Source: Diplolepis rosae | Taxonomy: Eukaryota > Arthropoda > Insecta > Hymenoptera > Diplolepididae | DNA length: 64,000 bases | NCBI GenBank assembly: GCA_030998225.1 | Contig: JAPYXD010000608.1 | Coordinates: forward strand, 3,502,501-3,566,500 | Direction of reading: 5' to 3' | The notes under the pieces: generated by a model | What the model saw: the letters and a program-made list of their open reading frames with translations, nothing else | Databases searched by the model: none | What the model was told of the DNA's origin: nothing | Shown here: positions 46,374 to 56,140 of the stretch, piece after piece | How positions within the stretch are numbered: the stretch's first letter is position 1 | Layout: every line of letters starts with the position of its first letter | Made by a program: the position numbers and the translations under genes

Positions 46374-46413
46374 AAAGCGTCATTTTTTCCACAGAAAGAT
46401 TTTCAAATTCTTT

Positions 46414-46430
46414 AAATACTTCAAACAATT
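46414..46430. repeat. Target-site duplication, right copy (17 bp)
   Basis: Perfect copy of 45393-45409. Its first five bases also occur in the unit's own AAATATTG tail, so the true duplication could be a few bases shorter. Confidence 0.85.
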
Positions 46431-47040
46431 ACGACAAAATGTCAATGTGTTTATCTAAGTTCTGACTAACAATGATCCAGTTATCCAGGTACGTGAAAAC
46501 CTGGTTACGCCACTCATTTGGTAATTTTCTCTCGGATATCAACTCCTGGTATCACCTTTTCAGAAGATCCATCAATTTCCGGAAGGTCAAAGGTGCTGCG
46601 GCTAGACCATAGGGCATCCTATTCCACTCCGGCAATCCCTTTCCCTCTACTGGCAATGCTGTATATTTTCGACTCTTCTTATCCATGGGTATTTGATAAG
46701 AAGCTTCACTCATGTCAAGAATCGAAATTATCTTGGCCTAGTGGAGTTGAGACAAGATAGACCACATATTGTGAAGAGGATATCGTTTTTTAGTTAAGGG
46801 GTCGGTAGTTTATGTAAAACCTGAGCCATCCACTTGCTTTAGAAGCAACGACTGGTGGACATGCCCATTCGCTATTACTCTACGTAACATAACCCCTTTC
46901 TAACAAACGATCGACCTCTTCACTGATAAACTTACGTATAATCTCGCTTCGACAATGCGGTTTTTGACGGTGAGGAGTTGCATCATTCAACCCAATTACG
47001 TGTTTGATTAAGTGAGTTTTACCAGTAGATTCTTTGTTGA
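46431..47040 (-). pseudogene. Gypsy reverse transcriptase, main part
   Basis: The minus strand reads FNKESTGKTHLIKHVIGLND, CRSEIIRKFISEEVDRLLER, EWACPPVVASKASGWLRFYI with NYRPLN (RT entry motif), EWNRMPYGLAAAPLTFRKLM (the FxxMPFGL-AP-TFQ motif) and VFTYLDNWIIVSQNLDKHID. The catalytic YLDD box reads YLDN. Stops occur at several places. The domain continues at 45409 beyond the tRNA-like array. Confidence 0.88.
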
Positions 47041-47056
47041 ATTTATCAAACTGTGT

Positions 47057-47347
47057 CTAAACATTTTTTTGACGCCTAATTTTGTCGACCGAGAGCGTTA
47101 GAAGTTCGTTTAACGTCCTGGAACTATGTAATAGCGGGTATTGGCGTTTGCTACCACGTAAGGTTCGACTTTGCGAGAACGGATTCACCAACACCTTAAA
47201 GTTTAGCCAGAAGTTCATTCCGAGAATTAAGTTCCTTGACAATTTTGGCATGATTCTAAACCACTGAAGTCCATAGACATCAGCTATGTCTATTATTCCA
47301 CGAATTTTCTCACCAAAAATGTTAATTTCGACAGGTAACCTAATCAA
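47057..47347 (-). pseudogene. Gypsy protease-like segment
   Basis: RLPVEINIFGEKIRGIIDIA, then LSRNLILGMNFWLNFKV. The 'v.i.g...rglIDtGA...' and 'lilGmdFw' pattern is that of retroviral-type aspartic proteases, but the active-site DTGA reads DIAD, so it is inactive. It lies in frame order just before the RT and after the linker at 47357-47660. Confidence 0.75.
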
Positions 47348-47356
47348 CTTCTTAGG

Positions 47357-47660
47357 TTAATAAGTCGCGTTACTCGGACGATATATTTTCCTTTGTGTTG
47401 CCCAATGGCTGACGCAAGGAGAAAGTCGAGTCGGAAACCAAGTTCTAAAAGACGTTGGTTTTTCTTTAAGGTCGACAAAGTCAAACACGTTTTCTTCGGA
47501 ACTCTCATCCGAAAAAGAGAGTGGGGCGATACATTCCTCAATCTGTCTGTCCCACTCCGCATGTAAAACATGCTCTACTTCGTCATCGGAGTCTTGTGGA
47601 TTTCCAGGAACCTCGTCTAATAAGTGTAACTCCATTGGGCCGGGACCACTGAACCCCACT
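47357..47660 (-). pseudogene. Gypsy gag-pol linker segment
   Basis: A 100-codon frame with acidic character (ELHLLDEVPGNPQDSDDEV, PLSFSDESSEENVFDFVDL). No catalytic motif. It is collinear between the zinc knuckles and the protease-like region, so it is taken as part of the same polyprotein. Confidence 0.6.
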
Positions 47661-47689
47661 TCACAGCATTATCAACCTCGTCCAACTTT

Positions 47690-48046
47690 TTAGTTTGATC
47701 AATGTTAACTTATGGCCTTGGCGTAATCTGAGGCGAAATCACTGAGGACTTTTGGCGTTTCCCTGATAATATGGACAAATAGTGTTGAAATGTCCTGTTT
47801 TTCGGCTGAGGTAACATCCCATTTGTGGCTCTAACGTACAGTATCGTATCATGTGCCCTAATTTTACGCAATTCAAACAGAACAGTTTAAATTGGTTAAA
47901 AGGGAATTTGTTACTTTCGACTTTGGGTGTTCGATGAAAGGGGTTTTAGCAGCGACTTTATTTGTTATGGCCGCTTGATTTAATTTCCCCTGAAACTTGT
48001 CCAAGTTTTGGTCAAGTCTTTGAAGAGTCATGGATTTTGGATAAAG
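47690..48046 (-). pseudogene. Gypsy gag C-terminus with two zinc knuckles
   Basis: MTLQRLDQNLDKFQGKLNQA (48030-47970) is gag-like. After a frameshift, CLNCVKLGHMIRYC (47879-47838) is a perfect CCHC knuckle (C-x2-C-x4-H-x4-C), followed by CYLSRKTGHFNTIC (about 47814-47773), whose second Cys is replaced by Ser. Such knuckles bind RNA in retroelement gag proteins. A stop follows KSPQ. Confidence 0.85.
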
Positions 48047-49057
48047 TTCCGAATAGCTGAATTTTCCGATTTTCTTCAAACTTCGTATACTTATGTATTT
48101 TGACGCGCTGATTACGAATATGATAGTCAAAATCAGCGACAAGACGATTTTCATCGTAAAACCATGAAAAAACCATAAAAATTATGGTTTTTTTCGTTTA
48201 TCTAAACCAATACGCAAAATTTTACAAAATCATTCAAACAAAAGTTATAGATCTCATCGAGATACACATTTTTTGCTTGAAACATTTTTTTCTACGAGTG
48301 ATACTTTTCGATAAAATTAGTGATACATCTGATATCTTCGACGAACTCCTTCTCACTAAACTCCGGGCGGCGGTAAGGTGTTCTTGACCGCCGCGGCCTA
48401 CCTTTCTCTTTTGCGCGTGATGGTCCATGCCACGCATATCAACATATATGCCCGTGTCATCCCTTCCCTGTTCTATCTCCTCAATGGAAAACAGGTTATT
48501 GGACTTCGATGAATCACCTGCAATCAAAATATGTTCTCCTAGTACGAAAAATAAATGAATCAATTCCGTCTGTCGGGGGCTAGCCCCCGAACCCCCCTAT
48601 TGCCCCCCCCCTAACCCCCTGGTTGTTGGCTACGCCAACGATTGGGATAACCTTACAGGTTCTATAATATAGATATTATGCAAATTAAACAAACAAGTTT
48701 TACGGTTCATCTGGCACGGAAGGTGGAGACAGACTTGTCGCTTATTGCACTGAAATCTGTTAGATTTCATCAGATGTATCACTAATTTTCTCGAAGAGTA
48801 TCACTCGTAGAAAAAAATATTTCAAACAAAAAATGTGTATCTCGATGAGATCTATAACTTTTGTTTGAATGATTTTGTAAAATTTTGCGTATTGGCTTAG
48901 ATAAACGAAAAAAACCATAATATTTATGGTTTTTTCATGGTTTCACCATGAAAATCGTCTTATCGCTCACTTTCGCTATCATATTCGTAATCAGCGCGTC
49001 GAAATACATAAGTATACGAAGTTTGAAGAAAATCGGAGAATTCAGCTATTCGGAACT
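48047..49057. mobile_element. 1-kb foldback inserted in gypsy gag
   Basis: GTTCCGAATAGCTGAATTTTC at the left is mirrored by GAATTCAGCTATTCGGAAC at the right. The ~290-bp arms stay nearly identical through ACGATTTTCAT-GTAAAACCATG, GATCTCATCGAGATACACAT and TCACTAATTTT. The loop (48345-48765) is unrelated, GC-richer and has a C9 run near 48605. Gag-like sequence lies on both sides, so this is an insertion. Confidence 0.88.
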
Positions 49058-49310
49058 ACACCCTGGATTTTTAATTTTCAACCTTAACCTCTTTTTTTGA
49101 GTTCACGGTATGTTTTGGCTGAAAAGCATTAAAGTCTGTGACTTGTCCGCTTTCAGAGTTCTCATCGCTTGACTTTAAATCGTCTTGAAACAAATATTCG
49201 TCAAATTCGTCAACCGAGTCGAATTGGCCCTGAACATGATTTAGGTTTGTTCGACTAGACCTTGCACACCAGAAGAATAACGAACTTGTTTTCCGTGCAG
49301 TCGGCGCGTT
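49058..49310 (-). pseudogene. Gypsy gag upstream segment
   Basis: An open frame without Met on the minus strand: RKTSSLFFWCARSSRTNLNH, QFDSVDEFDEYLFQDDLKSS, GQVTDFNAFQPKHTVNSKKE. It looks coding and acidic and is placed correctly for gag. It ends where the truncated mariner begins. Confidence 0.5.
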
Positions 49311-49757
49311 TGAATTCTGACCTGATAACGGTGAGATTCATTTGAACGGGCCGAGGTAACTCGTAAATGGGTCATTTTCCATCAGGATAACGCCAGACCA
49401 CATACATCTTTGGTCACTCGCAAAAAATTATTGGAGTTAGGCTGGGAAGTGATGCCTCATCCATCGTATAGTACTGACCTTGTACCATCCGATTATCATT
49501 TATTCCGTTCACTTCAAAACCATTTGAATGGAAAAACATTCGATTCAAATGAGGCTGTCAAAAATGAGTTGATTCAGTGTTTTGCCTCTAAGAACCAAAA
49601 TTTCTACGGAAGCGGAATTATGAAGCTAAATGAAAGATGGCAATAGGTCATCGAACAAAATGGTCAATGCATAATTGTTCAATGTTTGTTATTTGTATTA
49701 GTAAACTTGCTTTGAAAATCATGAAAACAAAACGAAATGACTTTGTTGCCATCCCAA
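49310..49757 (+). pseudogene. 5'-truncated mellifera-type mariner
   Basis: The frame TRKWVIFHQDNARPHTSLVT carries an intact second Asp motif (HQDNARPHT), then ELGWEVMPHPSYSTDLVPSD (third motif, Asp kept) and KNQNFYGSGIMKLNERW before the stop at 49644-49646. The 3' inverted end (CGAAATGACTTTGTTGCC ATCCCAA) finishes at 49757 next to TA. The HTH and first Asp motif are absent. It belongs to the same subfamily as element C and shows what C looked like before its Tc1 insertion. Confidence 0.9.
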
Positions 49758-49799
49758 TATATCGAAATTGACATGTGAAAAATATCACGTATTTCAAAG

Positions 49800-50070
49800 A
49801 CATCTAAAAGTATTTTACTTGATTGAAATGTTGTTCAATGTTACGTAATACGAAGATAGTCTCGAAGGTACCCGATCTAACAACGAAAACCCAAACAATT
49901 TCGAAAAAATTGTCTTTATTCCCCCACTTAGCCTCTTTATAGCTCGATACACTTTTGGAAAGAGAAGATAATCCAAGGGGGCTTAATCTGGCGAATAGAG
50001 TTCGTGAGCAACCAATTTGAACTGACATCTTTGATCAAGAATAAATCTATGGTGCAAACACAAATTCACT
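49800..50070 (-). pseudogene. Mariner transposase C-terminal scrap
   Basis: The minus strand reads HHRFILDQRCQFKLVAHELY, SPD, a stop, APLDYLLFPKVYRAIKR, which is the third catalytic motif (YSPDLAPSDYFLFPKLK in active relatives). Everything else is missing or scrambled. The subfamily differs from the adjacent mellifera-type copy. Confidence 0.65.
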
Positions 50071-50566
50071 AATGTGGTGCTGTCGCTATGTTGACAGATG
50101 TCCAAGCTTACTGTGTGGCACTTTTGATCTGCCTATTTCGACCAGCACGTACCACTGCAGCCATCTTTCGAGAAATCGCGGAAGAAAGGTTGTACACCTA
50201 ATACCTTGAGAAGTGTTGAGTATTGTTAAAAAGTTAAATAAAAGAATACACGTTTGATAGCTACGTAACTGGTAAATTTTGCTGAAGATGTCAAAGCACA
50301 CTTGGGCATATTTACCGGCAACGGTGGAGCCAATCAGCACTGTTTACATGGATTATCTACATTCTCCTTTTACCCTTTCTAAGTGGCAGGAAATGGCCGC
50401 CGTTGTAAAGACTCACGATATCCAAGACAAGTTATTCAAGTTTTCCTGCCACTGTAGCACTAGCACCATACTCCGGAAGTTTCGTAACTATTAGCTTACG
50501 AGTAAAATTCGCTCATTTTCGGTTGCACTTTTTCGGTCTCCTTAACATATGTTTATTCTCCATGGC
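50071..50566. other. Non-coding
   Basis: Frames at 50086-50494 have no motif and overlap on opposite strands. Confidence 0.4.
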
Positions 50567-50692
50567 TGACAGCATGAAATCGAATCAAGAAAGTGGAGAC
50601 AGACCGATACATCGTGTTTGGTTGTGTGAGGATCCACACGGGTCAGTGATGGGAGCCAAAAAGCTCCACGATCTGGGAACACTGGTCCATAA
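50567..50692. repeat. Partial copy of the giant palindrome's right end
   Basis: The stretch AAGTGGAGACAGACCGA...TGTTTGGTTGTGTG...GGGAGCC...AGCTCCACGATCTGGGAACACTG matches 41424-41518 (AAGTGGGGACACACCGA...GCTTGATTGTGTG...GGGGGCC...AGCTCCCACGATCTGGGATCACTG) with scattered differences. The terminal TTAA part is not present. So the giant element belongs to a dispersed family. Confidence 0.75.
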
Positions 50693-52617
50693 TTCTAATT
50701 AAACACACTAAAACATAAGAGAACATTTTGATTCATTGTTTAGTCAGTACGACCTAGATATACAAGAATTACGCAATCTACTCTGTGCCGGTGCTCATCA
50801 CGAATATTTCTAACCAAGGTCAATTCCACAAAAATCAGTCGATAAATCTGATTTATTTCAACTTCTTTAGATTTCATGGCCTTTTCTCTCTCCAGTTTAG
50901 AAGTCGTGTATCCTTTCAAGATTAGGCAACCAAATAATACTGACCGCAAGAAAGAACAACTGCAGCCAATAATCTATTTGCAGATGAAGTCATTTAAGAC
51001 AACATTTATTTTTATAATTTTTATTGATAAATATTGTTCATTAATTCATATAAGTCCTTAATACTATTTCAATTATCCTCGTCCTCGTCATTGCTGGAAG
51101 ATCATCAAATATACAACAATAGATAATTGACTGAACTATTAGCTAAAATTATTTAAGGAGACCAGGCAATCGTTTTTCGAGAGTTTTTACATTTTGTATT
51201 CACTCTCTCACTAAAGAATACAAGCAAGTATTGAGAAGCTCTTTTGTGGCGTGTTAATTGATATAAAATATACTAAAAAGACATCATAGAAAGTAATATT
51301 TATATAACAAAATGGTGACGCATATTATCGAAGTTTAACTTTTTTTTTTGGTTTTGCAGTGATTGCGAATGAACGGAGGTTCAAATCGTATTGAAAAAAG
51401 TTGAGAAAATGTAGAATATGTATCATCTTCATTTTAATTTCGAAGAGAAATCATATGTCACGATTTCTTGGCAATTTGTGCAAAAATATCAAATTTTATG
51501 AAAAAAATCAGTTTTTCGACTTCAAAAATTAATTCTTCTGTTTTTTCTCCATTTTTGTAGATTCCGTGGAAAACTGTGGACGAAAAGAGTAGGTTTCTGT
51601 GTTGCAGAAGTCAAGTATATCCATTTCATTAAAGATTTTATTGCAAAACCAAGGAAAAAATACGTTAAACCCTTAAAAATATGCGTCTCCAATTTGCTAT
51701 TACAATATCACATTATATAATGTTTTCTTTCACTCCACATAGTATAAATAATTACGGCACAGAAGTTTTTTTCCGCCCCCACCCCTTGAAAACGCGCCAT
51801 TTGATGCCACTGGCGTTCTCACGTGTGTTTCGAGCTATACGTGCTTGTTTTCAAAAAGGGTAGGACAAGAAGTATCGTGTGTACTATTTCAGTAGTTGTT
51901 GACATTCTATTGTGAGAGAGTAATAATAAAATTTTTAAAGTTTTGAAAAACGATTCCGGTTAAATCCGAATCAATGGAAGCTAGGATTGATCTTAAAATT
52001 GCAAACCTCAATCAAATTCTAATCCTTCTTTACCTTTGCCATTATCCAGACAAAGGGTTGAGCCACAGGTAACGTTAGTAAACTTTGACCTGGGGTGCTA
52101 ATGTCTAACTTCTTTCGGCTAATTTTCGTATACAAATATATAGTGGTGTCCTTAAATTATAGCGGTCAAAAAAAATTAGAATATACTTTCGCCTATTAAA
52201 ACTAGTCGAGCGAATTCAAGAATAATACCCTCTGAGATGCTGTTCCCGAACTCGTTCGACTAAAGTTATCATGTAAAAGTAATCTTTTCCTGACTATTCC
52301 TATTGAAACGGACAGTACTCTTCTTTTGCATACGAAAATTGATTGAATGAACTAGAGAACGGTACCCCAGGTACTCTTGGCCGGTCAACGCGGCCTTCTC
52401 TTTCATGCAGCTTTGATTTTTGATAACTCAAAAACTATTTCCAAAAATATGAAATCCTATAGAGAATTTTGTCTTACTTCTTACCGTAGAATGTAAACTT
52501 CAAATATGTCCACTTTATACTAGGAAACCCTGAATTCTATTATATTGTATTATACTATTGCATAATGTAAACAGTATAATTTTGATGAATACAAGAAAGT
52601 ATACTTTATTTTTACAG
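50693..52617. other. Non-coding; probably intron or upstream of the bHLH gene
   Basis: No exon with a recognisable protein was found. A splice-acceptor-like TTTTTTTTTGGTTTTGCAG ends at 51360, but what follows is not clearly coding. 52600-52617 is a T-rich tract ending in ACAG, the acceptor of the next exon. Confidence 0.4.
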
Positions 52618-52966
52618 ACAAACTCAGGTTATTCGTCGAAACACTAGTATTTCAAAATGTCCTCGGAGAATTGTTCAACAACGTCAGGCTGCTAATATGA
52701 GAGAAAGAAGACGTATGCAGAGCATAAATGATGCGTTTGAAGGTTTAAGAGCTCATATACCTACACTACCTTATGAGAAAAGACTATCGAAAGTAGATAC
52801 TTTGAAGCTCGCTATTGGTTATATTAATTTTCTTAATGAGCTTGTGAGGACAGACAAGGCAGATGAGCCAATGAATGGAAACAGTGTTCTTCCTGGAAGA
52901 TGTCCAAGCAGAGATAACGCTAAAAAGATCATAGTTCGTGGTGAGGAAAGTTTTTGGGTACATTAG
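52618..52966 (+). CDS. Fer1: bHLH exon, Fer1/PTF1A-type transcription factor
   Basis: The class II bHLH domain starts [12 protein letters not shown] (basic region with the E-box-reading Glu and Arg residues, 52682-52717), followed by helix 1 ([12 protein letters not shown]), the loop ([10 protein letters not shown]) and helix 2 ([17 protein letters not shown], to about 52848). The [14 protein letters not shown] loop is diagnostic of the PTF1A/48-related group of neural and endodermal regulators. A phase-compatible acceptor (TTTTTACAG) ends at 52617, giving about 26 residues before the first internal Met (52697), so the true start is in an upstream exon. After the domain the frame reads AKKIIVRG, like the KVIICHRG segment of PTF1A, and a donor (GTG|GTGAGG) sits at 52941; coding probably leaves there rather than at the TAG of 52964-52966. 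Fer1 is my best orthology call; Fer2 is not excluded. No stops or frameshifts: likely a live gene. Confidence 0.88.
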
Positions 52967-53819
52967 ATATTTCAGACATTTATTAGAAAGTGAGAGAATG
53001 AAACTGTTTAAAAATTGCTCTGTATGTCTCTGAGTTCGTGTTCTACACTCTGTTTTACTCACCTAATGTTTAAAAGACGTGTTTTTTCATTTATAGGGAA
53101 CTGACCATTCCGACCCGGTCTGAAATAGGAGCTTAGAATCGAAATTTATTCAGATAAAGAAATTTGAGAATAGGAAATATTCATTGCGACGCGTCCATTT
53201 TTAAAAAAAGGAAATTATCATAATGGTAATATAAATCGATTTATCAAATGGGTCCCTAGACCGCGCACTATGAAATTAAGGTCAGGAATTAACAAAGGGA
53301 GACTCCTTAACCTAATGCCTGGGCACTAGTCCATTACAGGACAGTTAGAACAAACTTACGATACAGTAGATAGCTATACCAGACGATAAACGAAAAGATA
53401 CGGATAAAGATAACAATGAAGTCACCCTAGAGTTAATTCCTCCAATTCGGCATGCTCAGCCTTAACGGTAGAGAGGGGTGGTTCGAAAGAAAATTGGCAA
53501 AAACTCAGTGAATTAAAATAACTTAGGACATTTATTATTATAAATACAGTTCTGATGAAAATCTTAGTCTATACATTCTTTACAAAACAACGAAAAAAGA
53601 AAGAGAGGGGGGGGGGGGATACAGAGCCGCCGGTACAGAGACAAAATAAAGAAAAGTACATCAAAACCACTGGTACCGTGGGGACGCCGTTAATTACGTT
53701 ATAAACGAGGAAAATGGACAACACTGCCGAAGAGATCAGTTTAGGTATGAGGGACACAAATTGTAATGATAGGCGAGACACAATTTTTATACGACAACCC
53801 CGTATGAGAAACAATGGGA
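52967..53819. other. Non-coding; intron or repeat
   Basis: The 3' exon expected for a PTF1A-type protein (ending in a W-TPEDPR-like motif) was not found. A G12-13 run lies at about 53606-53618. Confidence 0.4.
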
Positions 53820-54320
53820 CGGGCGCCATTTAAGAGAATGGGACAAATTTTTCAATCCGGGGTATCAACTAGGCGATATTTAGGAGAATGGGGTGAATTC
53901 GATAATTTGGGACATCAACAATGCTATATTTGAGAGAATGGGACAAATCCTATAATTTGGTTCAATAAATATGCGATATTTGAGAGAATGGGACAGCCTC
54001 CATAATTCGGGGCACGAACTATGCGATATTTAAGAGAATGGGACAAATTCTATTGTTTGCGACATAACTATCTGGTTTTGTTGCGATAGGGTCGGCTTCT
54101 ATCGTTTGGGACATTAACTATCTAGTTTTGTTGCTATAGGGACAGATTCTATGGGTTTGGACGCTAATCATTCAGCTTTGTATCGATGGGGAGAGATTTT
54201 GTAATCTGGGACATCAATTAGGCGATATTCAGGAGAACAGGACAATACCTCGGCGATAATATTACAATAGGGACAATAATTCGGTGTTAATATTACAATA
54301 GGGGCGGGCTTTGTCGTTTG
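53820..54320. repeat. Tandem repeat, ~50-bp unit, about nine diverged copies
   Basis: TTTAAGAGAATGGGACAAATT and 'ataatttgggacatcaactatgcgata' alternate every 50-54 bp from 53830 to about 54050. A more diverged series ('ttgttgcgatagggtcggcttctatcg') then runs to about 54310. Confidence 0.75.
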
Positions 54321-55389
54321 AGGCATTTATTAGATAATAGTAATGCCAAAGTGTCTAAAAGGAACGGCATCCTCTCTCAAGAGTCGATAAACAATACTCA
54401 GCAACACCAAGGTCGATAATAGCGCGATATAAACTATGAGGGTCGTGGTAAGGACCTTCCAGGCTTCGGCACTCCGGGATCGGTCAATTTATATACAATA
54501 CATTTCTGTAATACCTTTACGAAACTTGATAATAAACCGGAACTGGCCTAAGATCTTGTAGGGACCACGTCGAGATGATAATTTTGGCGCTTACCCATCC
54601 ACACTAGCATTATTATGTCACTAGTGGGATGATAACTGCCTAGTTTACCTCCGCCGCGAACTGCTACTTCCGGCCCTGTTCGAGCATCCAAACGAGGAAT
54701 ATAAAGAAAGAGCAGCCCTTATCTTCGATGAAAGAGAGAGAACGACAACCTGTAGAAATTTTCCTGAGCGGTGATGAAGTAAAACACGTGTTGGTGACCT
54801 CGTCGATTGTAAACATCCAACTTCGGACTCATGCAATGCCCAATGCCATGTTTCGTAGAATCAAGGAACAAAAGAAAGAAAATATATACAACTAATTCTT
54901 GAAATTAACAAATAATACATTGGTCGAGAAGTGACGAAGGCGCCCTTAGCTGGAGCCAAGTGGTATTTATTAGTCAATATTAAAATTTGTGATGGCAGAG
55001 AAACTGCTACATCACATCATATTAAAAAAATATTTATATCTCGTTTATATGAGCACCCAAAAGTCAATAAATCTTATTTCCCAAGCATTGCATGACCTTT
55101 ATGGATAATATTATTTTGACATTGTTACTAGGGAGTTTAATAAGGCCGTAGGATGACACAGAGATGGCACAAAAAATTACATTTTTATCCATTTACATTT
55201 TTCCCATGAAGAAAATCTTTCAGAGGGCAGCTGCCAAAATTAGAGCCATTTTCGTGATTTAATTTCAAAGTTACAGACGATAGAAGCAAACAGGTTTTAA
55301 TTTTTTTTTTTAAGTGGAAAAGGTGAATTTTTTGTGCTGATTAAATACTGTTTCCTAATAAGGGAAAACGCCGTTCAGACGAAACAGTG
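54321..55389. other. No gene recognised
   Basis: 54480-54900 is GC-richer, and frames on both strands (for example minus 54645-54836) lack motifs. It might be the edge of a retroelement containing the tandem repeat. Confidence 0.35.
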
Positions 55390-56035
55390 GTTTGATAAAT
55401 CTTATGGCAATCTTCTTCATCCAGGCAAATTTTTGAAAAGTGGATATGTGAATTTAAACGTAATCGGTCAGTGGTCAAAATTTTGCATGTGAATTTAGGC
55501 ATGAGGAAGCCAACCGCAAAATGAATGCACCAAAGCGAACAATAACACAACAATCGACTGGAATGGTTGTGGCTTCTGTTTTCCGGGATTCCAGTGGCAT
55601 ATTGTTTATTGACTATTTGTAGAAAGGAAAAATAACCAACAGTGACTATTGCTGTGCATTATTGAACCCATTGAAAGAAGAAATTACAAGAAAACGGCCT
55701 CATTTGTTGAAGAAAAAATGTATCCCTTTGCGAGACAATGAACCAGCTTACAAATCGATAAAAACGATGGCAAAAATCAATGAATTACGCTGCGAATTGC
55801 TTCCCCACCCATTTTATTCTCCAGGTCAGTCTCCTAGCGAGTTTCATCTGTTCCCAAACTTGAAGAGATAGCTCCGAGGATAGAGATTTTTATCAAATGA
55901 AGAGGTCTAATGGGAAAGCGGTGGCTATTTTGGAGGCCATGACAGCGAAAATGGAGAAAAATATTGAATACCCAACAGTTGCTGCTCGACTTGTGACTTG
56001 AACCATAGAACTACATCGATTACTGTTATTTCTGT
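55390..56035 (+). pseudogene. Mariner transposase catalytic-domain fragment
   Basis: The plus strand gives FRDSSGILFIDYL-like and LNPLKEEITRKRPHL sequence, then PLRDNEPAYKSIKTMAKINE (second motif, HxDNAPAH in relatives, Asp kept as RDNEP), LLPHPFYSPGQSPSEFHLFP (third motif; the catalytic Asp is replaced by Gly, SPGQSPSE) and NLKRxLRGxRFLSNEEV. This is a third mariner type, distinct from the mellifera-type and element A/B types. Several stops; no inverted ends placed. Confidence 0.8.
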
Positions 56036-56140
56036 TAAACAGATCTTAATTTCGATGATATCGAAAACGAAGGACTTCATAATCTACCCTAATGTTTCTT
56101 CCGTGACAAAAGCTGCATACAACTGTAAAGATTCTATCTC

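Larger units (their letters stand above)
45410..46413. mobile_element. Composite array of three tRNA-like units
   Basis: Unit 1 is in minus orientation (tRNA-like 45603-45674); units 2 and 3 are in plus orientation, 340 bp apart and nearly identical (one base differs between GCCGCAAGGCTGAG and GCCGCATGGCTGAG). The flanks of unit 1 (45474-45600 and 45723-45895) are inverted copies of one another, so the array is palindromic on the left and tandem on the right. It sits between perfect 17-bp direct repeats of gypsy sequence. Best explained as a tRNA-derived SINE-like element that has been amplified in place. Confidence 0.8.
44310..49310 (-). mobile_element. Ty3/gypsy-like LTR retrotransposon ruin
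   Basis: Reading 49310 to 44310 on the minus strand, the parts occur in standard gypsy order: gag, two zinc knuckles, a protease-like segment, reverse transcriptase and RNase H. Three foreign insertions interrupt it: a foldback (48047-49057), a tRNA-like array (45410-46413) and a MITE (44869-45159). No LTRs were recognised at either side and the integrase is not identifiable, though 44310-44560 lies where it would follow. Stops and frameshifts occur throughout. Confidence 0.8.

Noticed and set aside
45520..46465. Repeated frames containing LGFEPRSFDCRST or GDVGRLCSSVVRAVDRQS
   Set aside because: These are translations of the tRNA-like cores on either strand, a well-known artefact of tRNA-containing repeats.
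51157..52151. Possible TTAA-flanked element (TTAAGGAGACCA at 51153 and TGGTGTCCTTAA ending at 52155)
   Set aside because: Only seven of eight terminal bases agree and the match stops there; TTAA is common in AT-rich DNA.
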